A stretch of DNA of 9,515 bases from a bacterium TMED198 (GTDB lineage: Bacteria; Fidelibacterota; Marinisomatia; SCGC-AAA003-L08; D37C17). The DNA lies in contig NHIV01000068.1 of assembly GCA_002170735.1 (NCBI GenBank), positions 1-9,515 of the forward strand. The letters are read 5' to 3'. Of this stretch, positions 1-6,195 are shown piece after piece (position 1 is the first letter of the stretch; each line of letters starts with the position of its first letter). The notes beneath the pieces were generated by a model, which saw only the letters and a program-made list of their open reading frames with translations, was not told the origin of the DNA and ran no database searches. The position numbers and the translations under genes are program-made.

Positions 1-2
1 AT

Positions 3-95
3 AGTAGAGCCGCAAATTTTTTAATTTACGATAATATTCTTGAAGTTAGGAATCATTGGGTTATTAAAGATATAAGGTTGATTTTTGAAGAATAA
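3..95 (+). CDS. 3' end of an unidentified upstream gene (partial)
   Basis: An open frame enters from the left edge and runs for 30 codons to a TAA at 93-95. The visible tail reads SRAANFLIYDNILEV and ends KDIRLIFEE, with the look of a helical C-terminus. It overlaps the start of the guanylyltransferase gene by 11 nt in another frame, and the overlap agrees with the ribosome-binding site and TTG start placed there, so this is probably the preceding gene of the same operon. Too little is visible to name a family, and the tail could also be a chance open frame. Confidence 0.45.
   Translation, partial: SRAANFLIYDNILEVRNHWVIKDIRLIFEE
74..77 (+). promoter_or_regulatory. Shine-Dalgarno site deciding the TTG start of the guanylyltransferase
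   Basis: AAGG lies 7 nt before the TTG at 85-87. The frame has a TGA at 79-81, and the first ATG comes only after the nucleotide-binding motif, so this site with the TTG is the only sensible start. The site is inside the coding end of the upstream gene, which suggests coupled translation. Confidence 0.55.
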
Positions 96-1125
96 TCATT
101 TTCATATTATTATAGCAGGAGGTAGTGGGCAGCGCTTCTGGCCTCTTAGCAGACTTTCAAAACCTAAGCAACTACTTAGCCTTATCCATGAAAAGTCATT
201 AATCAGATTGACTGTTGATAGGATAAAAAGCTTCAGCTTATTAGAAAATATATTTATTGTATCAAATCAATTTTTAGCAGATAAAATTTCAAAGGAAATA
301 CCTGAATTTAATAATAACAATTTTATAATTGAGCCTTCTGCAAAAAATACTGCACCAGCAATTGGTATTGCTACAGCAATTATAAATCAAATAGATCCTA
401 CAGCCGTAATTTCAGTGTACCCATCTGATCACTATATTTCAAATACAGATAATTTTAAAAAGGCAATATTTGATTCCTATGATTTTTTAGAGAAATACGA
501 GGGAATACTTGTTTTGGGAATTCAGGCCTCTAAACCATCAACCGCCTATGGATATATTCAAGTAGCAAATATAGAAAAGGAAAATTTTTTTAAAGTATCA
601 AAGTTTGTTGAAAAGCCAAATATAGATAAAGCCAAAATATTTATTCAAGATAATCGTTATTATTGGAACTCAGGTGTATTTATTTTTAAATCATCATACA
701 TGTTGAATCAGTTTAAATATTTATTACCTGATTTGTTTGATAAGCTAATTGAGTTGGATCAAAAGAAAACGATTTCGCTTGATAATTGGAACCAGATAAT
801 CCCAATTAGTTTTGATCATGGCATTTTAGAAAAGAGCAAAGAAATTTATATGTTTAAATCTCAATTTGATTGGAGTGATGTAGGATCATGGGATACAATG
901 TATGATTATTTGTCAAAAAACAAAGAAGATAATGTTTCTTTGGGTAATAATATTATTCATGAATCAAGTGGAAATTTAATCTATTGTAATAAGGGCTTAA
1001 CCGTTGTATCAAATACAAACAACATGGTAATCATTAGTACTGATGATGTTACTCTTGTCATTTCAAAAGATAAAGCTCAAAACATAAAAGATATTATTAA
1101 AACAATTGAAAATAAATACAGATAA
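85..1125 (+). CDS. manC: Mannose-1-phosphate guanylyltransferase (GDP-mannose pyrophosphorylase), short form
   Basis: The protein of 346 residues transfers GMP from GTP to mannose-1-phosphate, giving GDP-mannose for cell-surface polysaccharides or glycosylation, in the cytoplasm. Visible motifs are the nucleotide-binding signature AGGSGQRFWPLSR (residues 11-23) followed by PKQLL (27-31), EPSAKNTAPAI (83-93), PSDH (113-116, metal and nucleotide site), FVEKP (174-178), WNSGVFIF (194-201) and WSDVGSWD (263-270). After about residue 285 a beta-rich tail follows, as in this family. The length fits the monofunctional enzyme; the fused phosphomannose isomerase domain of the roughly 480-residue AlgA/ManC form is absent. 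The start is TTG, forced by an in-frame stop at 79-81. The stop TAA shares its last A with the ATG of the next small gene. Family assignment is secure. The symbol follows common usage (manC or cpsB). Confidence 0.95.
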   Translation: MKNNHFHIIIAGGSGQRFWPLSRLSKPKQLLSLIHEKSLIRLTVDRIKSFSLLENIFIVSNQFLADKISKEIPEFNNNNFIIEPSAKNTAPAIGIATAIINQIDPTAVISVYPSDHYISNTDNFKKAIFDSYDFLEKYEGILVLGIQASKPSTAYGYIQVANIEKENFFKVSKFVEKPNIDKAKIFIQDNRYYWNSGVFIFKSSYMLNQFKYLLPDLFDKLIELDQKKTISLDNWNQIIPISFDHGILEKSKEIYMFKSQFDWSDVGSWDTMYDYLSKNKEDNVSLGNNIIHESSGNLIYCNKGLTVVSNTNNMVIISTDDVTLVISKDKAQNIKDIIKTIENKYR

Positions 1126-1274
1126 TGATAAATCTTTATTTTTTTTCAGTTTGGCTATTGTTAGTTATTCTTTGGAATTTTGGATTTCCAAATGCAGAGC
1201 CTATTTGGGATGTAATAGCTGCTGTGTTTTTATCCTTACTTTCTAATAGTGCTTTAAGACTTATTAAAAAATAG
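1125..1274 (+). CDS. Tiny two-helix membrane protein, 49 residues, coupled to manC
   Basis: An ATG formed by the TAATG overlap with the manC stop opens a 49-codon frame ending at TAG 1272-1274. The protein has two hydrophobic stretches, about residues 4-17 and 27-43, joined by a short polar turn WNFGFPNAEP (17-26) and followed by a basic end (LRLIKK). That is a helical hairpin with a positive C-terminus, probably an inner-membrane protein. The third codon positions are A/T-rich as in the neighbours, the frame fills the gap behind manC exactly, and the stop-start overlap implies translational coupling. I do not recognise a family and give no function. A link to glycan synthesis would rest on position only. 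No separate ribosome-binding site is seen. Confidence 0.65.
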   Translation: MINLYFFSVWLLLVILWNFGFPNAEPIWDVIAAVFLSLLSNSALRLIKK

Positions 1275-1363
1275 CACTCAATTTTTTTCTTGTTTCTCTA
1301 TAGATATAATACTATTTTATCCATTCTAAGTAGCAATTAATAAAATTTTATAACAAAGTTTTA
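1275..1363 (+). promoter_or_regulatory. Intergenic region with a possible promoter (TATAAT at 1305-1310)
   Basis: This is the largest gap on the + strand in the left half, very A/T-rich. TATAAT at 1305-1310 matches a sigma-70 -10 box, but the hexamer 17 bp upstream is only TTTTTT, a poor -35 box, and in such DNA the -10 could be chance. No terminator hairpin was seen behind the small membrane gene. A transcript starting here would carry the EF-G domain gene and the HIT gene. No remnant of the missing upstream part of EF-G is recognisable in this gap. Confidence 0.3.
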
Positions 1364-1368
1364 AAGGA
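1364..1368 (+). promoter_or_regulatory. Shine-Dalgarno site of the EF-G domain V gene
   Basis: AAGGA sits 7 nt before the ATG at 1376. It is one of the best ribosome-binding sites in the window and matters because it shows that the downstream short gene has its own initiation signal and is not just a chance open remnant. Confidence 0.65.
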
Positions 1369-1375
1369 AAGCAAG

Positions 1376-1732
1376 ATGAAGGATTATCATTCTAAGAATA
1401 TTATAAATATTTCTTTAGCAGAAAACGCTTCTTATGCTAAAACAATAATTTTAGAATCAATATATAAAATTGAAGTTAATGTTCCTGATGAATTTATGGG
1501 AGATGTTTCTCAAAGAAGAGGACGAGTTTTGGGAACTGATGCTCAAGGAACTAAACAAATAATAAAGGCAGAGATTCCACTATCAAGCTTACATGATTAT
1601 GCAACTTCTTTAAAGTCAATGACTAGTGGAAGAGGAAGCTTTTCTCAAGAGTTTTCTTACTATGAAGATATGCCTCAAAACAAAGCAAATAAAGTAATAT
1701 CTAAGTATGAGGCCTCCAAACAGCAAAGGTGA
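1376..1732 (+). CDS. Stand-alone elongation factor G domain V (C-terminal domain) protein
   Basis: The 118-residue protein matches only the end of elongation factor G. Residues about 14-30 resemble the last helix of domain IV running into the usual LEPIYKIEV strand (here LESIYKIEV, 26-34). Domain V follows: VPDEFMGD (36-43), RRGRVLGTDAQG (47-58), IKAEIPLSSLHDYATSLK (63-80), MTSGRGSFSQEFSYYED (82-98), and a basic helical end. Domains I-IV, including the GTPase, are absent (full EF-G is about 700 residues) and no trace of them lies upstream. Compared with the usual family pattern FMGDVMGDLSSRRGR, four residues are missing between FMGD and RRGR. The gene has an ATG, a good ribosome-binding site and an intact frame, and overlaps the HIT gene by GTGA, so it looks expressed. 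In EF-G this domain touches the ribosomal stalk base and sarcin-ricin loop; a ribosome-related role is inference. A decaying fusA copy is the alternative. Confidence 0.8.
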   Translation: MKDYHSKNIINISLAENASYAKTIILESIYKIEVNVPDEFMGDVSQRRGRVLGTDAQGTKQIIKAEIPLSSLHDYATSLKSMTSGRGSFSQEFSYYEDMPQNKANKVISKYEASKQQR

Positions 1733-2238
1733 GTAGTGATAAAAATATTATTTGGGCTCCATGGAGAATGGAATACGTTTCTAGTCCATCTACATCTAAA
1801 GATAAGAAAAATATTTTTTTAGATAAACTTGGTTTGAGTGATGATGAATCTTCCTTAATTTTATTTAGGGGTAAATTTAGTTTTGTTATGATGAATCTAT
1901 ATCCATATAACAACGGACATTTAATGGTTGCTCCGAACCATAGAGTGGAAGATATGCAAGGCTTAGATGGTAACACTATGCTTGAAATTATGAATTTATC
2001 GTCTGAGTCTATGAAAATAATTAAGAAGGTCATGAAACCAAGTGGTTTTAACTTTGGTGCAAATATAGGAAAAGCTGGTGGTGCTGGTATAGAAGAGCAT
2101 CTGCACTTTCATATTGTACCAAGGTGGGATGGTGATACAAATTTTATGCCTGTAGTTGGGAATACAAAAGTGATAGTTCAGGGGCTAGCTGATTGCTATA
2201 ATCAACTAAAACCTTTTTTTGATAAATTAAGTCTTTAA
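1729..2238 (+). CDS. HIT-family nucleotide hydrolase / Ap4A phosphorylase-like protein
   Basis: The 169-residue protein carries the histidine triad HLHFHIVPRW, with H124, H126 and H128 as the catalytic and phosphate-binding set, preceded by the GGAGIEEH segment. It has the N-terminal WAPWRMEYV motif and the downstream DTNFMPVVG stretch typical of the subgroup that includes mycobacterial Ap4A phosphorylase-like proteins. Such enzymes split dinucleoside polyphosphates or AMP-X compounds by attack of the middle histidine on an alpha-phosphate, in the cytoplasm. The exact substrate (Ap4A or adenylated small molecules) cannot be told from sequence. The GTG start overlaps the stop of the EF-G domain gene (GTGA, 1729-1732), so the two are translationally coupled. 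No terminator hairpin is seen after it, and tRNA-Asn follows after 41 bp. Confidence 0.9.
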   Translation: MSSDKNIIWAPWRMEYVSSPSTSKDKKNIFLDKLGLSDDESSLILFRGKFSFVMMNLYPYNNGHLMVAPNHRVEDMQGLDGNTMLEIMNLSSESMKIIKKVMKPSGFNFGANIGKAGGAGIEEHLHFHIVPRWDGDTNFMPVVGNTKVIVQGLADCYNQLKPFFDKLSL

Positions 2239-2279
2239 TTATATACAAATTTATTTATAGTTTTTGGTCGTTAATTTAT

Positions 2280-2353
2280 TCCGGTATAGCTCAGTTGGTT
2301 AGAGCAGTGGACTGTTAATCCACGTGTCCCTGGTTCGAGTCCAGGTACCGGAG
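2280..2353 (+). tRNA. tRNA-Asn (anticodon GTT)
   Basis: All arms of the cloverleaf can be drawn. The acceptor stem TCCGGTA (2280-2286) pairs with TACCGGA (2346-2352) over 7 bp. The anticodon stem GTGGA (2307-2311) pairs with TCCAC (2319-2323) around loop CTGTTAA, with anticodon GTT at 2314-2316. The T stem CCTGG (2329-2333) pairs with CCAGG (2341-2345) around loop TTCGAGT. The variable loop has 5 nt and the discriminator base is G2353. The next bases are CAA, so the CCA end is not encoded and must be added by the CCA-adding enzyme. The gene lies on the same strand as its neighbours, between the HIT gene and the molybdenum-carrier-like gene. Confidence 0.97.
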
Positions 2354-2367
2354 CAATTTCCTGATAC

Positions 2368-2390
2368 TTGATATAAAGTCTTAATATCAA
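2368..2390 (+). repeat. Short AT-rich inverted repeat just behind tRNA-Asn
   Basis: TTGATAT (2368-2374) is the exact inverse of ATATCAA (2384-2390), with a 9-nt loop. It starts 15 nt after the tRNA 3' end. The stem is weak (one G-C pair) and no T-run follows, so it is not a standard intrinsic terminator. It may help end or process the tRNA transcript, or be chance in A/T-rich DNA. Confidence 0.25.
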
Positions 2391-2415
2391 CAAATAACAA
2401 AGTGTGTAAATAATA

Positions 2416-2868
2416 ATGACAGTAAAGAAAATAATATCTGGAGGCCAGACAGGAGTTGATAGAGCCGCCTTGGATGCTGCAATTGTTAAAGAAATTGAGC
2501 ATGGGGGCTTTTGCTCTAAAAATCGAATGGCAGAAGATGGTAGAATTGCCATTTACTATCAACTTACTGAAACCGATGAAACTGATTCTGCAGTACGAAC
2601 AAAGAAAAATATTGAAGAATCAGATGGTACATTGATTATTAGTTACTTTCCACTGAAGGGAGGCACTCAGCTTACAGCTGATATATGCAGAGAGATTAAC
2701 AAGCCAGTTTTCTTACTGAATGTTAAAAAATACAAGCTCCCTTCGCTATACAGATGGATAGAAGAAAATAATATTGGAGTACTAAACATTGCTGGACCAT
2801 CGGAGAATGAATCCTCTCTATATAAAAAATCTAGAAAAATAATAGAGCAGTTTTTATCTAAAAAATAG
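2416..2868 (+). CDS. Putative molybdenum-cofactor carrier, SLOG-superfamily protein
   Basis: The 150-residue protein has the features of the putative molybdenum carrier family: ISGGQTGVDRAALD (7-20) as the nucleotide- or phosphate-binding loop, GGFCSKNRMAEDGRI (30-44), YQLTETD (48-54), RTKKNIEESDGTLI (61-74), GGTQLT (82-87) and the C-terminal LNIAGPSE (123-130, usually NVAGPRES). It is a Rossmann-like fold of the SLOG type, related to YpsA and DprA-like nucleotide-sensing domains, in the cytoplasm. The molybdenum name comes from structural similarity to known cofactor carriers; no molybdenum genes are in this window, so a nucleotide-related ligand is equally possible. The ATG has no evident Shine-Dalgarno. 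The stop TAG shares one base with the GTG of the next gene, so the two are probably one operon and translationally coupled. Confidence 0.85.
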   Translation: MTVKKIISGGQTGVDRAALDAAIVKEIEHGGFCSKNRMAEDGRIAIYYQLTETDETDSAVRTKKNIEESDGTLIISYFPLKGGTQLTADICREINKPVFLLNVKKYKLPSLYRWIEENNIGVLNIAGPSENESSLYKKSRKIIEQFLSKK

Positions 2869-4379
2869 TGTTGAAGAAAGGATCAGTTGCAGCAGGTTCC
2901 AAGGAAGCTGCTGATGCAGCTATTGACATCCTTAGTGAAAATGGAAACGCTGTAGATGCAGCTGTTTCTGCTGTTTTTGCTTCTATGACATCCGAGTTCT
3001 CATTAACAGGTATTGCTGGAGGTGGAGCTATGACTTTATCGCTTAATGGGAGAAAACCTTCAGCCATTGACTTTTTTGTTGATGCCGTTCCCATTAGGAA
3101 AAATAGTACATTTGAATTTATAGAAAAGGTAGTTGATTTTGGCGATGCAACTCAGAAATTTAGAGTTGGAAAAGGCTCAATAGCAGTTCCAGGAACCCTT
3201 CAAGGTCTTTTATATGCGCAAAAGAAATATGGAAAGCTTCCTCTTGATGTAGTGCTTGAACCTGCAATTAGCTATGCAAAGTCAGGAATTAGAATTAATA
3301 GAGCGCAGGCATATATTTTTAAGCTTCTTGAACCTATATTCTCCCATGATTATAAAAACAATACAATATTGTTTAAGAATAAAAGTATTATTCAAGAGGG
3401 AGATCTGTTTAAGAATGAAATTTTTTCTGATTTTTTGTATGAGCTATCAAGAGAGGGTATTCCATTCTATCTAAATGATGGTATAGATATCATTGATAAA
3501 TTTTTAGGAAAAGATGCGCTCTTTGATAAAAAAGAAATGTTATCTTATAATGTTCTTGAAAGAGAGTGTGTTTCAACAAAGATTGAAGGGTATGATTTTT
3601 TTTCAAATCCAGGTCCATCATTTGGAGGCTCATTAATTGCATTTTCTTTAGACCTTATAAATAATTTAAAAGAAAAACGTTTAAATAATAATCTTCTTGT
3701 TAAAATTTTTCAAGCAACTGAGAATATAAGATCTAGAGTCCAGAGAAACCAATTCAACATTGATTCAATGCAACGACAAGATATTTTGGAAGAGGGATTT
3801 GAGATTGTAAATAACTTCTCAAGAAGTTCTATAAATGACTCAAATATAAATGGATTTGGTTCTACAACGCACGTAAGTGTTATTGATAGGGATCATAGCT
3901 GTGTCAGTGTTACAACAACAAATGGTGAAGGCTGTGGGTATATTATTCCAGGCCTAGGAATAATGATGAATAACATGCTTGGTGAAGAGGATCTAAACCC
4001 GCATGGGTTTCACTCATATTTAAACAGGCAGAGGCTTTCAACTATGATGGCTCCATCTATAGTGTTTAAGGATAGACGGCCTTTCATAGTACTAGGAAGT
4101 GGAGGAAGTAATAGATTAAGATCTGCAATTGTTCAAGTTTTAATAAACTATTGCTTTAAAGGTCTCTCACTAGAAAAATCAGTTTCATCAGATAGACTGT
4201 ATGTTGAAGGAGGTGTGTTATTTACAGAACCAGGAATAGAGATTAAAGGAGATGCGATGAAGATGTATAGCCATTCACTATTTAATGAGAAGAATTTGTT
4301 TTTTGGAGGAGTTAATGCAGCGGCAGTTGATGAGGCGTTTGGAGATGCTAGAAGACAGGGTAGTGCTATTTGTTTATAG
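2868..4379 (+). CDS. Gamma-glutamyltranspeptidase-like protein (Ntn-hydrolase, family T3), cytoplasmic
   Basis: The 503-residue protein spans the whole family fold. The N-terminal part contains GNAVDAAVSAVFA (26-38), GIAGGGAMTL (48-57) and the GSIAVPGT segment (103-110). The autoprocessing nucleophile is Thr333 in GSTTHVSVID, so self-cleavage would give a subunit of about 35 kDa and one of about 18 kDa. Then come PGLGIMMNNMLGEEDLNP (361-378) and the oxyanion-hole segment GSGGSNRLRS (410-419). No signal peptide is seen, unlike secreted GGTs. The spot where GGT normally has DFREMAP, with the Arg that holds the gamma-glutamyl carboxylate, reads DFFVDAVP, so the true substrate may differ from glutathione. 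The start is GTG at 2868 (TTG at 2871 is possible), overlapping the previous stop. It converges on the DUF885 gene with only 6 bp between stops. Hydrolase or transferase activity on a gamma-glutamyl-like amide is inference. Confidence 0.88.
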   Translation: MLKKGSVAAGSKEAADAAIDILSENGNAVDAAVSAVFASMTSEFSLTGIAGGGAMTLSLNGRKPSAIDFFVDAVPIRKNSTFEFIEKVVDFGDATQKFRVGKGSIAVPGTLQGLLYAQKKYGKLPLDVVLEPAISYAKSGIRINRAQAYIFKLLEPIFSHDYKNNTILFKNKSIIQEGDLFKNEIFSDFLYELSREGIPFYLNDGIDIIDKFLGKDALFDKKEMLSYNVLERECVSTKIEGYDFFSNPGPSFGGSLIAFSLDLINNLKEKRLNNNLLVKIFQATENIRSRVQRNQFNIDSMQRQDILEEGFEIVNNFSRSSINDSNINGFGSTTHVSVIDRDHSCVSVTTTNGEGCGYIIPGLGIMMNNMLGEEDLNPHGFHSYLNRQRLSTMMAPSIVFKDRRPFIVLGSGGSNRLRSAIVQVLINYCFKGLSLEKSVSSDRLYVEGGVLFTEPGIEIKGDAMKMYSHSLFNEKNLFFGGVNAAAVDEAFGDARRQGSAICL

Positions 4380-4385
4380 CCTTTA

Positions 4386-6131
4386 CTATTTATATGATTG
4401 AATGTAGTTATTTACCTGCTCTTCAAGAAGGTAAAGAGGTATTGCTCCATTCTGAAGCAATAGATCATGAAACTCTCTTATATTAAAATTTTCCCCTAAA
4501 GTATCTTCTGATTTTTTTCTAAGTTCTTTTATTTTTAATTCTCCAATTTTATAAGCAAGAGCTTGACCTGGCCAGGTTATGTATCTATCTACTTCAACAT
4601 TAATGTCGTAGCTTGTTTTACCTGTGTTTTTTAGCATATAATCAACAGCATCTTTCCTGCTCCAATTAAATGCGTGCATGCCTGTATCTACAACAAGACG
4701 ACATGCTCTCCACATCTCATAGGTTAGTTGACCAAACTTATCGTAAGGATCTTTATAAAGACCCATTTCCTCTCCAAGACTTTCTGCGTAAAGGGCCCAT
4801 CCCTCAACGAAGGCGGTGTATCCACCTCTTTTCCTAAACTCAGGTACATTTTTCATCTCTTGGGCTAAGGATATTTGAAGGTGATGACCAGGAACAGCTT
4901 CATGAAGCGCAAGCGCTATCATCTCATACTTTGGCCTTGTATCCAAGTTATAGGTGTTGGCCCAAAAATATCCTGGTCTTGAGCCATCATCAGAAGCCCC
5001 GTGGTAGTAGGCTGTGGGTGAAGAAGGTGCTTGGTAGGGAGGAATTGGCTTCACTCCATATGGAATTCTAGGTAGTTTGCCAAATAGGGCAGATAACTTT
5101 GGATCTATTTTTTTGCAAATAGAACGGTACCCATCAAGCAACTCTTCTTCCTCATCATAGTAGAATCTCTTATCAGATCTAATAAACTCTAGAAAGTCTT
5201 GAAAACTACCTTTAAAACCTGTTTGTTTGATGGTAGATTGCATCTTCTCTTTAATTCTCTTTACCTCAGACTTTCCAATTTTGTGTATCTCTTTAGCGCT
5301 TAGGTCAGTTGTTGTGTAGTAGTTGATTAGATGTTTATAATATTTTTCTCCATTTGGAAGAGAGACTACAGAAATATTAGTTCTTGCACTTGGAAGATAT
5401 TTATCAATAAAGAAGCTATGTAGTTCAATAAATGCAGGCATTATTTTTCCTGATATAATTAGCCTAGCTTCTTTAGCTTTTTGAGCCACTTCACTTGAAA
5501 TTGATTTAGGAGGTTCAGTAAAAGGATCGTAGAATGGGCTATCTTCAATGCTTATGGTGAATTGAGCCTTAATCTGCTCTGGAACTGATTTTAGAACTAC
5601 CTTCGGAGGGATGATACCTTCAGCAATCCCCTTTGACATCAAAATCATAGATTGTTTGATTCTTCTTGGCAGGGCTTCGAGTCTCTTAAGGTAGTTGCTG
5701 TAATCATCGAGATTATTGAAAGGGGTTACTCCCACAAGGTTGGCCGCAGAAATTTGAATACCCCCTAGTTGATCGATTGGCATCAAGTAAGACATGTATT
5801 CAAAGCCACTTATAGATTGCCTGAGCTTTTGAACGTATAGGTCGTAGTTTATTTTATTATTTTCAGATAACATAGAACGCTTAATGCTTAATATTTTTTC
5901 AAGGCTTCTGATGGAGTTTCTATGCCTTTTTTCAATTGAGCTAAGGCTCATATCTGTAAGTTTATCATTGTTGTCATGTCGTCCCATATACGTTCCAGAT
6001 TCAGGGTATTCAATAAGCATAGATTTAAACTCACGATCAAAAAAATTATTTAACTTTGTATCTTCCATTTCATTGTTACAAGAAAAAAATGTAAATATAA
6101 AAAGAAAGAGAACTGTGATTTTTATTTTCAT
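4386..6131 (-). CDS. DUF885 zinc-metallopeptidase-like lipoprotein
   Basis: The 581-residue protein begins with a lipoprotein signal peptide: basic start MKIK, hydrophobic core, then FFSC with Cys18 as the lipidation site. It should be anchored to a membrane and face the periplasm or outside. The rest is the DUF885 fold, with the zinc-binding helix LHEAVPGHHLQ (H410, E411, H416, H417; pattern HExxxGHH) and the downstream FVEGWALYAE (441-450), whose glutamate probably completes the metal site. The SPTAYYHGAS and GYFWANTYN stretches before the zinc helix also fit, as does the C-terminal VDRYITWPGQALAYKIG. Family members are thought to be peptidases or carboxypeptidases; the substrate is unknown. 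The gene is complete, with an ATG but no clear Shine-Dalgarno. It is divergent from thrB with a 64-bp shared region and is transcribed alone. Confidence 0.92.
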   Translation of the reverse strand: MKIKITVLFLFIFTFFSCNNEMEDTKLNNFFDREFKSMLIEYPESGTYMGRHDNNDKLTDMSLSSIEKRHRNSIRSLEKILSIKRSMLSENNKINYDLYVQKLRQSISGFEYMSYLMPIDQLGGIQISAANLVGVTPFNNLDDYSNYLKRLEALPRRIKQSMILMSKGIAEGIIPPKVVLKSVPEQIKAQFTISIEDSPFYDPFTEPPKSISSEVAQKAKEARLIISGKIMPAFIELHSFFIDKYLPSARTNISVVSLPNGEKYYKHLINYYTTTDLSAKEIHKIGKSEVKRIKEKMQSTIKQTGFKGSFQDFLEFIRSDKRFYYDEEEELLDGYRSICKKIDPKLSALFGKLPRIPYGVKPIPPYQAPSSPTAYYHGASDDGSRPGYFWANTYNLDTRPKYEMIALALHEAVPGHHLQISLAQEMKNVPEFRKRGGYTAFVEGWALYAESLGEEMGLYKDPYDKFGQLTYEMWRACRLVVDTGMHAFNWSRKDAVDYMLKNTGKTSYDINVEVDRYITWPGQALAYKIGELKIKELRKKSEDTLGENFNIREFHDLLLQNGAIPLYLLEEQVNNYIQSYK

Positions 6132-6195
6132 TGTTATTATTTATTTACTTTATTATTGTTTACTAGATAAAGATAAATTTGCAAAGAGTTATATT
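6132..6195. promoter_or_regulatory. Divergent intergenic region between the DUF885 lipoprotein and thrB
   Basis: These 64 bp separate two divergent start codons, so both promoters must be here or reach into the coding ends. The stretch is almost pure A/T. AGAG at 6185-6188 is a weak Shine-Dalgarno for thrB, 7 nt before its ATG. No convincing paired -35/-10 boxes and no threonine leader peptide or attenuator hairpin were found, so control of the thr genes by classical attenuation is not supported here. Confidence 0.45.

Noticed and set aside
1701..2033. Minus-strand open frame of 110 codons opposite the HIT gene
   Set aside because: It is a shadow of the HIT reading frame, with no ribosome-binding site or motif.
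2280..2415. tRNA-Asn as an integration site of a mobile element
   Set aside because: No integrase, no repeated tRNA 3' end and no foreign-looking genes were seen downstream within the window.
2271..2562. Two overlapping minus-strand open frames across tRNA-Asn and the start of the molybdenum-carrier-like gene
   Set aside because: They are antisense to a tRNA and to a gene with clear family motifs, overlap each other, and encode nothing recognisable.
6156..6181. Bacteroidetes-type promoter for thrB (TTG at 6156, TAAATTTG at 6174-6181)
   Set aside because: The TAnnTTTG match is good, but the spacing to TTG is only 15 nt and the transcript would start about 8 nt before the ATG; chance is likely in A/T-rich DNA.
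5884..6195. Upstream extension of the homoserine kinase frame by 104 codons
   Set aside because: It runs antisense through the start of the DUF885 lipoprotein gene, has no family similarity, and homoserine kinase motif 1 begins just after the ATG at 6196 as usual.
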